From the NCBI RefSeq assembly GCF_022581195.2, contig NC_061458.1:13206001-13270000 (forward strand): a stretch of 64,000 nt of DNA, given 5' to 3'. Source of the DNA: Helicoverpa zea (taxonomy: Eukaryota > Arthropoda > Insecta > Lepidoptera > Noctuidae). A model generated the notes under the pieces. That model was not told the origin of the DNA and did not search any database. It saw nothing but the letters and a program-made list of their open reading frames with translations. The translations under genes and the position numbers were made by a program. Of the stretch, positions 1-12,305 are shown piece by piece (position 1 is the first letter of the stretch; every line of letters starts with the position of its first letter).

Positions 1-459
1 CCTACTCGTTTGGTCAAGTGTGTTTGATTTACGTGGGTTCCTTATGATGGTGAAGATCTATGAAAATTCAGTAGATAAGTATGACTTAAAAATTAGGCTT
101 TAATTTTATTTAGGTATAATTGTGACATAACCTTCTCACATAAAATGTTTTAGTAATTAGTAATAATTATTTTATATAGAAAATGTCGCATTGCTTTGTC
201 TAAGTATATTGTTTTCTAAAATTAGTAATGTGTAGGATAATCGTTCTTTTTGAGATTATAGAAGTTGAAAAAGTATACACAATAATGAAAATAGTTTGCA
301 ATGAAAATTAAATAACCACCAAAAGTACAAACGGTACCCAAAAAGTCCACAAAAAATCACCATGATAGATCGCGATGTAAGTGCTTTATTTTAAGCGTTG
401 ACGATATTGTTATGTCTCGTAGGCGTGGCGCCACTCGATGCGAAGGTGCGGAAACTTAC
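1..459. other. AT-rich non-coding stretch
   Basis: No coding frame, RNA gene or recognisable repeat is visible here. From about 420 the sequence becomes richer in CpG and leads into the candidate exon that follows. Confidence 0.5.
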
Positions 460-606
460 GCCTTCACACCTCGAGCGACGAGCGCGAACATTCGCGACCC
501 TTTGATGTTCCACCACGGAACATTTCAACTCACTGTTTACAAAACCAGTAATGTATGTTAATCGCTCATTTTGAGCTTTATTTAGTCGATAGGTAAAAGG
601 TTTCAT
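460..606 (-). other. candidate initial coding exon (minus strand)
   Basis: On the minus strand an ATG at 606 opens 49 codons (147 nt, ending in phase 0), followed at once by GTAAGT (plus-strand 454-459), the consensus 5' splice-site hexamer. The peptide begins MKPFTYRLNK and becomes rich in Arg and Cys near its end (VRARRSRCEG). The last third is CpG-rich compared with the flanks. I recognise no family. The next exon would lie within 450 bases or off the window, and none is evident. A chance open frame beside a chance splice site is a serious alternative. Confidence 0.2.
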
Positions 607-1166
607 CGATATTTTGTTTGAGTTTTGAACGATAGTGATTAGGTGTTGAGTTTGTTTGAAGTTTTTGCTGTAACTAAATAAGGGTGTGTTAATAAAAGCG
701 AAGTGGGTTTTTGATACTAAATCATCTCCGTGTAAGCATAATAATGTAGAAATAAATAGACTGCCTCATTGGTATAAAATTAGCAAGATCTATTTCTAAA
801 CGTGGACCTAAATTCTGTGTTCAGATCAGACAGTGGTTGTTCCATATACCATCTGTGATATGAAAACTATTCTCCTTTCATATATTTATTAGTGCTTCTA
901 TTGGTTAACTCTTTGGTAAAAATATATGTTTTGTTTTACTGTGTACTCGATTACAATAACTTGAATTTCGTGCTGCACATCCACAGCAATCGAATCCCGA
1001 GTATACGTCATGTTGTTCTATACATCTACCTTTCTAAAACCGTATATCCTTAACTAGTTCCCAGATCCTAATACCAGATAGCATTGGAAGTACCTATTGC
1101 ACAAAAAATCGGTTTGTCATGTCATCTAGATCTCAAGCAATACGGAGAAGCAATCCAACAGTTGTC

Positions 1167-1180
1167 GTTACCATGGCGAC
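1167..1180. promoter_or_regulatory. RFX X-box-like palindrome
   Basis: GTTACCATGGCGAC fits every position of the 14-bp RFX consensus RYYNYYATRRNRAC. RFX factors control ciliary genes in animals, usually from close to the start site. No gene start is seen nearby, and about one such match is expected by chance in a window of this size, so this is only a motif match. Confidence 0.2.
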
Positions 1181-1240
1181 ATCTAAACGAGATCTCTGTC
1201 TGTCAACCTGACGGGAATAGGTATTGAGAGGGGCGGAGGT

Positions 1241-1251
1241 GGGGGGGGGGG
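1241..1251. repeat. poly-G run (G11)
   Basis: Eleven consecutive G residues sit in a short purine-rich tract. A homopolymer G run is unusual in this AT-rich window and its length may be a sequencing uncertainty. Confidence 0.8.
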
Positions 1252-2302
1252 ACTTTGTTGCAATTTTGTACAGGGAATTGGTTTGAAGTTTCGGACTTTA
1301 GACTAGTAAGTGTAGACAATATTGCGTCAGAGTAGAGCATGACTTTACGCTCAAAACATAGAAGTAATTAATTAATTGTTTATTGAAAAATATCAACAAC
1401 GGAAACTAATAAGGTCGTATTATATCATTGTAAATCCTCTAAAAAAAGAAACACATATCTTTAGTTCTTACTTCAATATAAGTTCATGACTGTTGGTTTC
1501 GTCATTTGAAACTCTTTGTTATTGTGTCACGGCACTGACCATCACAAGAAGTATGAAATCATTCATATCCTAAGAACAAGAAACTGACACTATACGAAGA
1601 TTTTCCACATTATTTAGTTTTGCGTGATTGACATCGCAACATCTAAGGACACGTCGTCTTTGTGCAATCTGACTCATATACACATTTTTTCGACCACCAG
1701 ACTAAAGGTGGTATTACACTTTTCAAATTGCTTTATAAATATTTTATAAGCATGTACCTGTAAACATTTAGTTATTGGAATAATCTATTGAAATATCTCC
1801 CATGTACACATTTTAATTTAGGTAATATCAATCATATCTATTCAAAACTCAATGATTTCAGTACACATCATGAAATTGCATTATGAACAAATGTTTATTC
1901 TACCAAGATATTTGACAAGGTATAATACAACCTTTACCAACATCTCAAAATGACATATTTATTTGCACAACGGTACGAAGAAGATTTGAGTTCGCTTTTA
2001 CAACGTTAACCAGGTGTTGCGAAGGTGTATTCGTGTTTTACAGTCCGTTTTTCACGTTTATTTGCTGTAAATCACTTTAAGAACGCTGTGGAATGGGTAC
2101 TCGAATGTTTTCCAATGTTTATTGTTGTGTGTCTAGAAATATGTGAAATGAAACGTTGTGATGTCGTTCCTCTTTGTTTTTTAATTTATTTGTGTTTGCT
2201 CGTTGTTTTGAGCTTTCATTTGTTTTGGATTATGCGATTTTAGACAGTTATTTTATTGTGCCTCAAAAGTAAAGGAACTTTTCTACTTACAAGGAAATCA
2301 CT

Positions 2303-2340
2303 TGATTTCGTTTTCGTATAATCTATACGAAACGAAATCA
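2303..2340. repeat. hairpin-forming inverted repeat, first of a tandem pair
   Basis: TGATTTCGTTTTCGTATA (2303-2320) pairs with TATACGAAACGAAATCA (2324-2340) with a single bulged T. A second, perfect hairpin starts three bases downstream. Confidence 0.75.
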
Positions 2341-2343
2341 AAT

Positions 2344-2403
2344 AAACGAATTATGACGAGACCTAATCTCCTGGATGGATACTGGTCTCGTCATAATTCG
2401 TTT
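2344..2403. repeat. perfect 20-bp inverted repeat with 20-nt loop
   Basis: AAACGAATTATGACGAGACC (2344-2363) is matched exactly by its reverse complement at 2384-2403, with a 20-nt spacer. A perfect 20-bp stem is unlikely by chance. It may be the foldback of a recent small transposon or a transcribed hairpin. No known microRNA was recognised in it. Confidence 0.85.
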
Positions 2404-3910
2404 GCTAGTAAAAATCTGTAGTCATTATTATATTTTCATATTTCATATTTTCTTAAGAAAAGTGTAAGTTAGAATCTACTCAACTTATTTATTGTAAAAA
2501 TGTTCCTCTTGCAGTTTATTATTCCTCATTCCAAACAAAACTTGTAAAACTAACAAAATCCGCTGAAAACCACATCATCAATAAAAATAACTGAATAATA
2601 TTATTTCTTTTAATCCAACATCCAAACAACATAATATTTATAGCTAAACATCATAATACTATTTTGAACCAAATTTCCATTACCGAATCGTTTCCGGTAC
2701 TCGGCACAGGATCATCTACTAAAATAACTCTGTATGAACCGTTCAAGACGTTTCAATACTAAATTACGTAGAAAAAACTCACACAAACACCTGGGTATGA
2801 AAATAAACACAGCACTGTGGCAACACTTTCTTCTATTCGCTCTACATTGCCGCTTCTGGCTCGCGTCTAAAAATAGCCTGTGAGCAAAACGCGCAATGTA
2901 ACTGTGGTATAAAAATAGTGTTGTGACAGCGAAAGTTCCGTCCCACTCGTTATAATAACGTGTTACCTCGTGTGACAGTGCGCGAAATTGCTCGAAAAGC
3001 AATTAATATGATTTGGGACGTATTTTAAATTAAAACTGACGGACAGACATGCGCGATGTTTTAAATAATACACCGCTGTTTTGTTGTTTCAGGTCATTTG
3101 CGAATGAAGGTAATTGGATGATTTTTGCGGATCATTTCTTTTGTTTATTGAGGTCCTTTGTGATGCCTGATGCATTGTTGAGCCGTTTTCTGATTGATAT
3201 AAATATTCTATGACAGAATAATTGTCAAGTTGTGATATAAAAAGTGAGAAGTCAACAGAAGCATTTTCTCAAAAAATCTTAGTTAATTGAAACTATTTTT
3301 GATATCAGTACATACCTATCTACAAAAATACCTTTCGTCTTTCCTTCTCAGAAAAATATTCCCATTTGAAATTCTTTTGGTTTATAAAAAACACAAATAG
3401 GTATCTACTCAAGCTTTTCAAGAGTTTAACCGGTTGATTTATGAAGAAGCACCTTATCTGCCCACACTAACATTTTAATATAATACACCTTCCTGACAGG
3501 TGATAAAGTGCTCAAACTCCATTACATCGGCAGTCGGTTAAACCGCTATAAATATGATAGAAACTTGAAGAATGTATCGAAAACATTGAAATATCAACAC
3601 GGCGCTATTATTTTCTACGTTTTTATTTAAGCCCTAAGCGAGTTAGCGGCAATTCATAACGCCCACGCGAATATCCCTAATCTTTTGGCAGAACTTCAAA
3701 TTGTATCACACCTAGATATTTACAGTTCACGATTTTATATTTAAAGTTAGAGCAAGTAGTCTCACTGGTCGTTCGATTTCTATGCTTAAGCAACGCATGG
3801 CGTGGTCGGTCAATGTTTGGCTGACCACCCATGTCGTGAGGAGTTTTTCAGTGTAAGGCTAGCACCTTATATTGGTGAGTCCCGGCTTATACCTACTTAA
3901 TATCTTTGCC
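2404..3910. other. non-coding, AT-rich
   Basis: No gene is recognised. A strong 3' splice-site-like tract (CTGTTTTGTTGTTTCAG, ending at 3092) is followed by 17 bases and then GTAATT, which would make an implausibly small 17-nt exon (3093-3109). The 96-codon minus frame at 2712-3002 shows no domain. Confidence 0.45.
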
Positions 3911-4072
3911 AGTCAGAATCCAGAAACTCTGATAACCAGGCTTTTCAGGAGGTAACTGAGGAGGTGCCCAGGTAACTGATTGGAGATCATATAGGCAGTC
4001 GCTTTATGTAAAACACTGATCTGCAACCGGTTAGACTGTAAGCCGAACACATAATATGACACACATAAGATG
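3911..4072 (+). mobile_element. degraded lepidopteran SINE copy
   Basis: It shares ordered blocks with the better-preserved copy at 34505-34712: a CCAG-rich start, GGTAACTGA, ATAGGCAGTCGC, CCGGTTAGACTG and AAGCCGA. It is diverged, and its GATGATGA-type end is not clear. The overlapping 63-codon minus frame is a by-product. Confidence 0.7.
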
Positions 4073-4943
4073 GCTGAATTTCTTATCCCACCCATTCCTT
4101 GCACGTTTTGTTCCTGTTCTTTATTCTAGATTATATTAAATGAAATCGAATCGCCATCGTCTCGTGACCTCTAAACAAATATTTACATTGTAAAGAATTT
4201 TCATAGATTATTGTGCGTTCTTCTTATTGTTTATTATTAACTATTTCCCATAGTTTATTAGGTGAAGGAATTACACTGATTTGATGTCTATGACCGTGAG
4301 TTATGGTGTGAGAGTCGTATATTTTTCATCGTTAAGCGTATGTAAATCATTTCCTAGTTAACTTCTTTTTAGTTTATGGGTCCCTGGGTAAAGACGGATT
4401 ATATGAGGTGTATTAGCAAGTAATCTATGGGTTTTGGGTTAACTAGTGGTTGTAGAGATTTCCTAACACACGATTGATTGAGTTCAGCCTTGTGAAAATA
4501 TAAATTACATCGGATATTTTCGAGAACATAAGAAGAAGAACGTACCTGCTACATTGATTGTTTTTATCAGAGCTATTATTTAAAATTGGTTAATTGCCAT
4601 GTCCAAAATCGGCGCTTGCAGATAACTATGTTTTATGTAGTTCTACATTGTACACAGGTATACGTACGTCTAAAACGTACGTACATGGACTGATTACAAA
4701 GTAACTAACTATTATTTGTCTGAACTCAGGCACATCAGATAATAAATCGTGCTGTGAAAAATCGAGCGATGTCACGCCAGATCGATACAAGATATATGTG
4801 CTGTTGAAATTCAACACTTCGGCTTGGACGCTATTGACTTGCTATAAATACTTTGATTTATATTGATCAGATATATTTTCTTTATTTCATTCTCCATGGC
4901 TCTTAAAACTCACCTCATGTATATGTTTAACTACAACTACTTT
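4073..4943. other. non-coding, AT-rich
   Basis: No gene is seen. A small hairpin, TACGTACGT (4661-4669) and ACGTACGTA (4675-4683) around a 5-nt loop, is the only structure noted. Confidence 0.5.
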
Positions 4944-5114
4944 AACATCATCATCTGCTTAACCCTTGTTTATCTATGTTACAGTCGGCTTTGGCTACAT
5001 GGAGCGACTGCCTATCTGATCTCCTCAATCCTCAACCCAGTTAGAGCAAACCTGAAAACCTAGGTAAGAGTGGTTGTCAGATTTTCTTGTTTCTGACTGT
5101 CCGTAACGATTGCC
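4944..5114 (-). mobile_element. lepidopteran SINE copy, inverted
   Basis: Read on the minus strand it runs from GGCAATCGTTACGG through AACTGGGTTGAGG, CAGATAGGCAGTCGC and AAGCCGAC to a GATGATGATG end. This is the same order as the copy at 34505-34712. It lies about 0.9 kb from the direct-orientation copy at 3911-4072, so the two form an inverted SINE pair. Confidence 0.8.
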
Positions 5115-7924
5115 AAATTTTATAACATTTCTTATACCTAAAATATATCATCCTTTAATTAGCACAAGTGCAGATGTTCATAAATTCAGGTGCATTAACA
5201 CAAAATCCTTTACCACGCGACCAGACGACACGTAACCCAAACGAAATTTAAATACACGAGAAAAAAGTCCGTTTGATTGTCTTGTATTCTGATCAGTGAG
5301 CGGCCGTCGCAGGCGCATCTATTCCGGTACCGTTCGTGGCACCTGTCGCGGCACGATTAACAATGCGGCGGTAAAAACACGATACTTCGATACAGAGGCT
5401 TAAACTAGGATCAACCAGTGTTGGATTACCTTTGGATGTCGTTTTTTGGGTCGGTGTATTTTTAAAATTGGTATGTGTATGTTTTGTGTTTTATTTTGGT
5501 GTTTTGCTGTACTTATTAGTAAAGTAACAGATAACTATGGTGTATGGCGAGTTCGATTTTTTCATGTATTTTAGTAGTTCTAACTAGGGTGACCATGTTA
5601 TGTATATAGAAGAAATATCTCACCCTCATAGATTCTCATTTTTGTTCATTTTCATCTTTAAACACACCTGTACTTCAGGCTAGGAAGTTTGGTACAGTGG
5701 TGGGTGTATAGTTAGGAATATCGGCTAATACAGCCGATCCATTCTACTTACCGAATGCCGTTACAGTTTCCAACGAAAACTTTTTACGGCATTCGGAAAC
5801 GTTCGTTTCGGCGAAGTCTGCCGAAGTGCTTTACCTCGGTGTCGTGTCTAGACTCGGGATAGAGGGCAATTGCGCGTGAATTACACCAACTATTACAACG
5901 TTTATGAGTGAAATAATCTGGCACACGTGTGCTAGCATATTGATTCCGAATTATAAGCAAATAGCTAGTGAACTTGGCAGCTCGCCAGTCGACGTGCCAA
6001 ACTGTACGGTAACCACGGCGCGAGGTGGAAACTTAATTAACAGGTTGGCTTATGTATGTCGCCCGCAATAACACTATCTCGTTCAAACTTATGACGTCAA
6101 TTATAGTGTTGCGCATTATTCATGCTCTAATGTGTCATACGTTTTAATATCGATAAATTTCATACATTACTAAACATTCGACTAAAAGCCTTTTGATGTT
6201 TGATTTTGTTAATGTTGAGCGTGGCTTGATTAAAAGCGACTAGTGTTCGTAAATTGTTACAGATGTGCCTGTGTTTCAGTGCAGTGTTCCAGTTAGCCGT
6301 CACGTGTAGTCACCTCAAAGGGGTAATTAGTGTGTGTGAGACGCAGGTAATTCCTGTCATTTTGTGGAACACCTCACTTTAGTGGTATTGCATTTAATTG
6401 TTTTCTGAGAAAGCAGTAAATTGGTGTGGCAAGCTTTGAAGATGAAAGCGATGTGTTCATTAGTTGTGTGGTGTGTGGTCACCCGAGTCGGTCGGACCGC
6501 AGGCTGTAATTCACAGGTAATGCTGTTGTGATTGTTGCGCAAGGCCACTGCACCGCTGTGCCCCGGACCGAGAGAGGACCAATAATGTTGTTCAATGTTC
6601 TTATGGAGTTGAAATTGTTTCAGATGTTTTTGTCCTGTTAGAAATGCTTTGCCAGTTTTCGTATACCATACTCATTAGTATGGAAAAAATATACACACAT
6701 TTTAAATCTTAGATAAACGTTTCTCTGTTACCACATAATATTTTTGAGTTTCACTAAATACTTAAATGTTTAAAAGACAAAGCTTAAATTCTGCATCTGC
6801 AATAAAAGCAAATAACACAAAATCACAGATAAATATGCAAATCATATTAGAAACCTTCGATTGTCCAGTTATCGCAAACTAATAAAAACAAGAACAAAAT
6901 TAATTTACGTTAGCGAAGAAAGTCGTGTTTCACGGTGGAAGATATTTTAATAATGCTAAACAGCTGACTGTTCCCGCTTCCGTTGCAGTCACTGTGAGAA
7001 ATAGAGTTTTCTCAAACGAGCCATTTTAAGCTAATGGATGAAGCACAATATTGAGGATTAAATGCAAGAGTATGTAGTAACTGTTTGGTATTGGTATCGC
7101 TTCAAAATCAAATTAAAATAATTTTGATTTCTTCAATAAATAGTTTTAAATGTCATGTTGTTGAATAAAACAATCTCACAGTCTCTTAAAATATATAATA
7201 AAATGTTGTTCTTCTCGTAACACACATACATTTTAGTTATTTCGAAAATAGCGCTGATTTCACACTTTGCCCGCGACTTTTCCCTGCGGGCCTTATTGGA
7301 AAATATTCCCACTGCCGTTTCCTTTGCTTTGCTTATTGAAAAAGAAAACAACAAAATGAACACAAAGTAGAATATATTTTGTTCTGATTCTTTTTCATTA
7401 CACTTTTTTGTATCACTGGTATGCATAAAATGATTGAAGTATTATTTTGCCCCATATAATGTTGCACCGATAATACCTGCACGTATTAGCATGTCCTCCG
7501 GTTGTTCTCAATTCTTACAAACTTTTTGGAAAAGTGGAACTAGTTTCTGACTTGTCGTAAGAGTCTAGAAAATCCCACTTGAAATAAAAAGCTTTGACTT
7601 TCACACAATTTCTGACAACCTAAAAGTTTACCTTCTAAACTTGACTTCAAAAATATTCACCACTATTCAACAAGATTCCCAAACAGCACACATCACACCA
7701 CATGCAACAATAATGCGCTAACATCACCATTTTATAGTACAACAGCATCAACATTTGACTGCACTTTACATCCTAAATGCCTAGAATATCAGCCAGTATG
7801 CCATAAAACAAAGTAACTGCTCCTCGTCTATTTACCATCGGAAGGTGGTCATGATGCTTGCTCAACAGTTTTATGAGATCATACCACGGAGGAAGGAATG
7901 ATAACGGAGAAGTTATAAAGAAGG
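5115..7924. other. non-coding with a GC-rich island near 5.3 kb
   Basis: No gene is established. At about 5287-5400 a CpG-rich island follows GCCGTCGCAG, and one plus frame stays open for 36 codons (includes RIYSGTVRGTCRGTINNAA). It has no start codon and no family resemblance, and open frames are expected by chance at this GC content. A hairpin at 5751-5796 is listed separately. The 97-codon minus frame at 7133-7426 is Lys/Glu-rich and unrecognised. Confidence 0.4.
5751..5796. repeat. 11-bp inverted repeat
   Basis: CCGAATGCCGT (5751-5761) pairs exactly with ACGGCATTCGG (5786-5796). A second small stem, ATCGGCT/AGCCGAT, lies just upstream around 5720-5738. The pair looks like foldback transposon debris. 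Confidence 0.6.
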
Positions 7925-8117
7925 TAGGTCAGGTGCCTTCTAGTCAGTCAGGCAACGTACGTTGCTGCGGGATTGTTCGAGAGTTACCGCGGCCTTGGTA
8001 CATAAAAGGCCTTAGAAGGAAATGATGGGTTTTAAACAGTAAGAGTCTGATACTCCCTCACGCTGCTGACCCACAGCGAGAGGAGTGTTTTGATGATTTC
8101 CCACAAAAAAAAGAAAA
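7925..8117 (+). mobile_element. dispersed repeat with A-rich 3' end, copy A
   Basis: Blocks such as AAGAGTCTGATACTCCCTCA and CGCTGCTGACCCACAGCGAG match, in reverse orientation, the sequence at 20587-20721. I recall this as a very common moth repeat. The plus-strand end is A-rich (8105-8117), which suggests retroposition. The left boundary is approximate. Confidence 0.7.
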
Positions 8118-9869
8118 CTTACGGTAGGCGTTAGCAGTTACTAGAACTTACATGACATTCGGGTTCTTTGTCAAATCGAAACCAATCTGTCAAAGATTGG
8201 TCTTGATTAATTGGTGATTTTATTTAGTGAATAATAAGCGGTTTTCATAGAAAGCGTGTAAGGGCGGAGCTGGTAACATTACTCGTCCCCCGACTTTTAA
8301 CGCACTACTTTCTTAGGAGATTTTTCGTTATGACATCTCCGCTAGTCATTTTGTTCTCTATGGATGATACCAACGTACCTACGTAAGCCATAATGCAGGG
8401 ATTGTAAACATTTGAACGTTTAGGAGTGACGTATTGAGGTGATTGTGAAAGGATTGCTAGTGATATCGATCTATATTGAGAAGGTAATGTGTATTGATGA
8501 AATCATCAGTAATCGATTGTTGACTCGCAATCCATATCGTTTACTGTGATTATTATTAATAACCAAAAAAAATTAAATCGACAACGATAATGAATTTAAG
8601 ACTCTCTGCTCTCTCTAAAAAATATGATACAAAAAAAGGTTGTTTACCACTGCAGTATGTAAATAATTCGGTATTTCCTTAGTTTGTTTACTGTAGCAGA
8701 ATCGTCAAAGTGGATGAAGTTTCGCCTGAAAACGTTGCTTATGCAACTGTCTTGAAATTATTTCACAGAAAATTATTTGGCAATAGAATGTTTTCAGTGA
8801 ATGAATGGATATTCGGATTATGTTTTCTGTATTGTTTCTTTATGTTAGTTCTCGGAGTACTCCAAATTCAGTTTAAGAGAAGTAATAAAATTTTAGTCTC
8901 ATTTGTTTCCTTCGTATTTTTTTAATGTAATTTTATGACCATAATCCACGATAGGTAATGTACGCAGTAAATGGCACAAGTAGCATACAATTATTGTATA
9001 TCATCACATGGAAACGTACGTAGGTACGTAGTTTCATCCCGATTTAAAGGAGTGAACCATCGCATTGAGTAGCAACAAAGACACTTCCTCGCACAACAAA
9101 GTTCTATTAATTCAATAAAGCTATTGCAATAAAAGTGTTATAAAGTGCGGGTGGTCCGTTTTACTGGCCATTAACGATAGGACGTGATCGGTGCGCGTGC
9201 GCCTTTGATTCGATACGTTACGATCCACGCAGCGGCGGGACAAACACACTCTTGTGTGGACATCTGTCGGCTTTTAGTGCTGGCGTGATGTGGGGTAACG
9301 AGGAAGAAAGCTCTGTTTAAATGATGGGTATGTATGTAAATTGAATGGATGACTGTATTTCGTCAGGTCGCAATTTTGAAGAAAATGCTGAATTTTCTTT
9401 GTGTTGTAGACGTCTTTTTTCAGTGCATGTTTAATGTAATCTACACGAATAGGTACTGTAACGCTGAAAAGCTTGTTTGAACGTGCTCATTCCAAGAACT
9501 AGGTACCTACTGTTTGAATCTCAGAAAATCTTACAGTGTTCGGTAGCTCCTTTATGGAGGTACGATACATACGATACTTTTTACCCAGGTACGCGAAGTA
9601 GTTCCTATGGGACGCGGTTGAAATCGCATGCATTGATTTGTAGTTCCTTCTTGTATAATTAGAGGTCGGATTTCCACTACTTATTTTCACTAAGTACTTC
9701 ATACAGTTCCTTATTGGACCATTACCCATTACAAACACTAAATACCAGTAGCGAATCAGTTTGAAATAATTAGCTTTACTACAATGTAGACCGTAGGAAA
9801 TTACTCAACCGCATCCTAATAATGACATATCCAGAAATATGTCTCGTTACCAGATTACGAGATCCGGAA
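8118..9869. other. non-coding
   Basis: No gene is recognised. The 71-codon frame at 8710-8925 encodes a hydrophobic, Phe-rich peptide with no recognisable domain. A moderately GC-rich patch at about 9150-9300 has no open frame that I trust. Confidence 0.5.
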
Positions 9870-10103
9870 ACATTTCGAGTATCCTCACACTGGAAACGAA
9901 ATAGTCGGCTGACAGTTGACGAAATGATTGATTAAATTTTTTTTAAGAAAGATCTTGATTCCAATCAAAGTTTTCAGTCGGTCTGATACCGGCTGAATAC
10001 GTGATCTTCTTAATGTTCGTACTGCCATTCATCTTCATACTGATTTATGAGCCTAAACAAACTATCGGCCGACTAAAAGTTTGCAGTGTGCGAAAACATT
10101 TCG
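9870..10103. mobile_element. hAT-like MITE with 8-bp target duplications
   Basis: The element spans 9878-10095 and is flanked by direct repeats ACATTTCG (9870-9877 and 10096-10103). Its ends are inverted: left CACACTGGAAAC then TAGTCGGCTGA, right (reverse complement) CACACTGCAAAC then TAGTCGGCCGA. An 8-bp duplication with CAGTGTG-type ends fits the hAT superfamily, as a non-autonomous element with no transposase. I recognise the interior as a common moth repeat. The TIRs start a few bases inside the duplications, so the exact ends are approximate. Confidence 0.7.
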
Positions 10104-12276
10104 TCAACGGCTGCACATTGGGTAACTATGTTATGTGTTAATAACTAGCGTATTCTGTTCGTTCAGAGAACTATTTGATCGAGGAAGGCTGTTAAACCTG
10201 ATTATTAGACGAATTGATGAGTGTGGTCGGTTTTATGTGAGAGGTAGGAACAGAGTAAGCATATTGAAACTATTAAGTTTGAAATCACATTTCGTTCTAG
10301 GGACCTGTCAGGTGAGGTATGCCGTCAACGATTTCTATAGGAGTAAAAAAAGTCGCTCCATTATTGATACAAAGAGAAAAGGTGCGTGCCTATTCTTAAT
10401 GTATCAAATACGCAACAATCTTCCTGTCATTTTTCCTAATTCTATTACAAACTAACAATAATGTAGCTCATATCATATTAGACTAAATTGGACTTATTTC
10501 TCATATCTACATCTACTACAGCCTCAGATTTTATTAGGTATCTTTTATTTGCGTCATTCAATAAATCACTTGATCTTACATGGATATTGTTATATGACGC
10601 CATCCACATGTTGCACAAAACATACAGACAGGTCCTCATTATGGCAGACGGATGGGTGGCAGTTCCCAGCAAATGTGGAGGACGTTCGTCCGCTACTGTT
10701 TCCTAGACATTGCATCTTTTACTGCTCCCAGGAAGTCTGCAACCTTGGTACAAATGTAGTGCGTTACATTCCAACCATTTCCTGAAGATTAATTACCTTA
10801 CAGTGTCACGTTATTGAAATTGAAACTTAGCCTTCTTTGTTAGTCTACCTGTGTAACCTACACATACTTAATGAAATCTAGCAACTCAATTTTGGAACTA
10901 TTCTCGTAGCCCGAATTGGCAGATTTTTTTATTGTTGTTTACTTTTTATTAAGGGTTAAAGTCCACTGCTGTTTATTGATGAATTTAAAGAAAATAAGAC
11001 ATCGAAAAAGAAATCTTAACGATCATCCGTTTTGCTGGTTTTAAAGAGGTACATATTAAGTTAAAAATTCTGTACGATTTCAAAGACACCCATTCACCTT
11101 CCACAGTCTCATCCCAATTGGCAACTACACTTAATCCTCAAAGTTATCGTCTATCCAAGTATCCAAGTTGAAGGCAATTGGATCCATTTATAGCAAAAGC
11201 CATCAGTTCAGAAACTCGTTGAGTGAATCACGGTGTAGTTGAGTTATTTCTTTGTGTGCTGTCTTTGTGTATATTTCTGATGAGCAGGTACACTGACTCA
11301 CGGGATATTTTGGTACTGTTGCCGAGTTAGGTGATGTTCAGTCCTTTTTGTCTTTGTGTTTATACTTCTTTTGTGGAAGGAAGAAAGAAGGACGTATGTG
11401 CGTACTTTGTGCTTTTGCGTGTGATTTTAATATGATGAATGGTTCGGCTTTGTTTATTAATTTAGGTCATGAATATGGTTGTTTAATTATCATTTATGCG
11501 TGACTTATGAGAAGGTGCTCTGTAGTTGTTTTCGACAAAGATGTTCTAGGCAGATAGTTTTGCTAAAACATCCTAAACTTCACAACTGTACAAATTGACA
11601 ACTTACCATGCAAATTCTTTAAGTATCTACGTACCCAATTGTTTTTCCTTGAACTCAAAGGATGTATGCCATGATACAGTGAGCTTCTACTTTTCCTTGA
11701 AATAAATTAATTAGGTCTGCACCTATGCAACAATTTCTCTGTAGTCTAAAATAATGTAGGTTATAAGTGTAAGTTTCTGATGTGCATTTCATGGAAACAG
11801 TCTTTGCAACCTACTGTGAATTAAACTATAAACATGTCTGATACTTGTTTATACTTTATTTTTATTAAGAAAACAAATATTGTACTTTTTGATTCTTCGA
11901 AGATGTTTCCATAAAGATTATCTTATAAGTATGTATTTATTTATTTTTTATTTAAGTAAGTATCACATTTTTTTTATAAATTAACTAAAAACTTTTCAAT
12001 TTTCTTGCAAACATTTTTTCGTCAATAATACACCGTGTTATTGAAGAAACATGATTTAGTTCTAATAGCAAGATGTCCACCTGTCATTCTATATGCAAGA
12101 CATACTTCCATTTTACCAGCAAAAATTCAAAAAACACGACTTCTTTCCACTGTTTGACATCCATTGACGCTTATGTATGAACATAACGAGAGCGCTGCGA
12201 AGTGAACGAGCAATGGTTGTTGAATTTATCGATGTGTTAGTTTGGTTGTGTTTTCACTGTGTCGTCGCAGCATTAG

Positions 12277-12305
12277 TATAAATTTTCGCACGTCTGTCCG
12301 TCAGT
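12277..12305 (+). promoter_or_regulatory. possible core promoter (TATAAA plus TCAGT)
   Basis: TATAAA at 12277-12282 is followed 26 bp later (to the A) by an arthropod initiator-type TCAGT at 12301-12305. The spacing is slightly short of the usual 28-31. No clear gene follows; the 70-codon frame just downstream has no recognisable domain. Confidence 0.2.

Larger units (their letters stand above)
607..2302. other. non-coding, AT-rich
   Basis: No gene is seen. The only features picked out are an X-box-like palindrome and a G11 run, listed separately. The 72-codon frame at 2025-2243 has no recognisable domain and is probably chance. Confidence 0.5.

Noticed and set aside
3093..3109. 17-nt micro-exon after a strong acceptor
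   Set aside because: The size is implausible without flanking exons, and the downstream GTAATT is common in AT-rich DNA.
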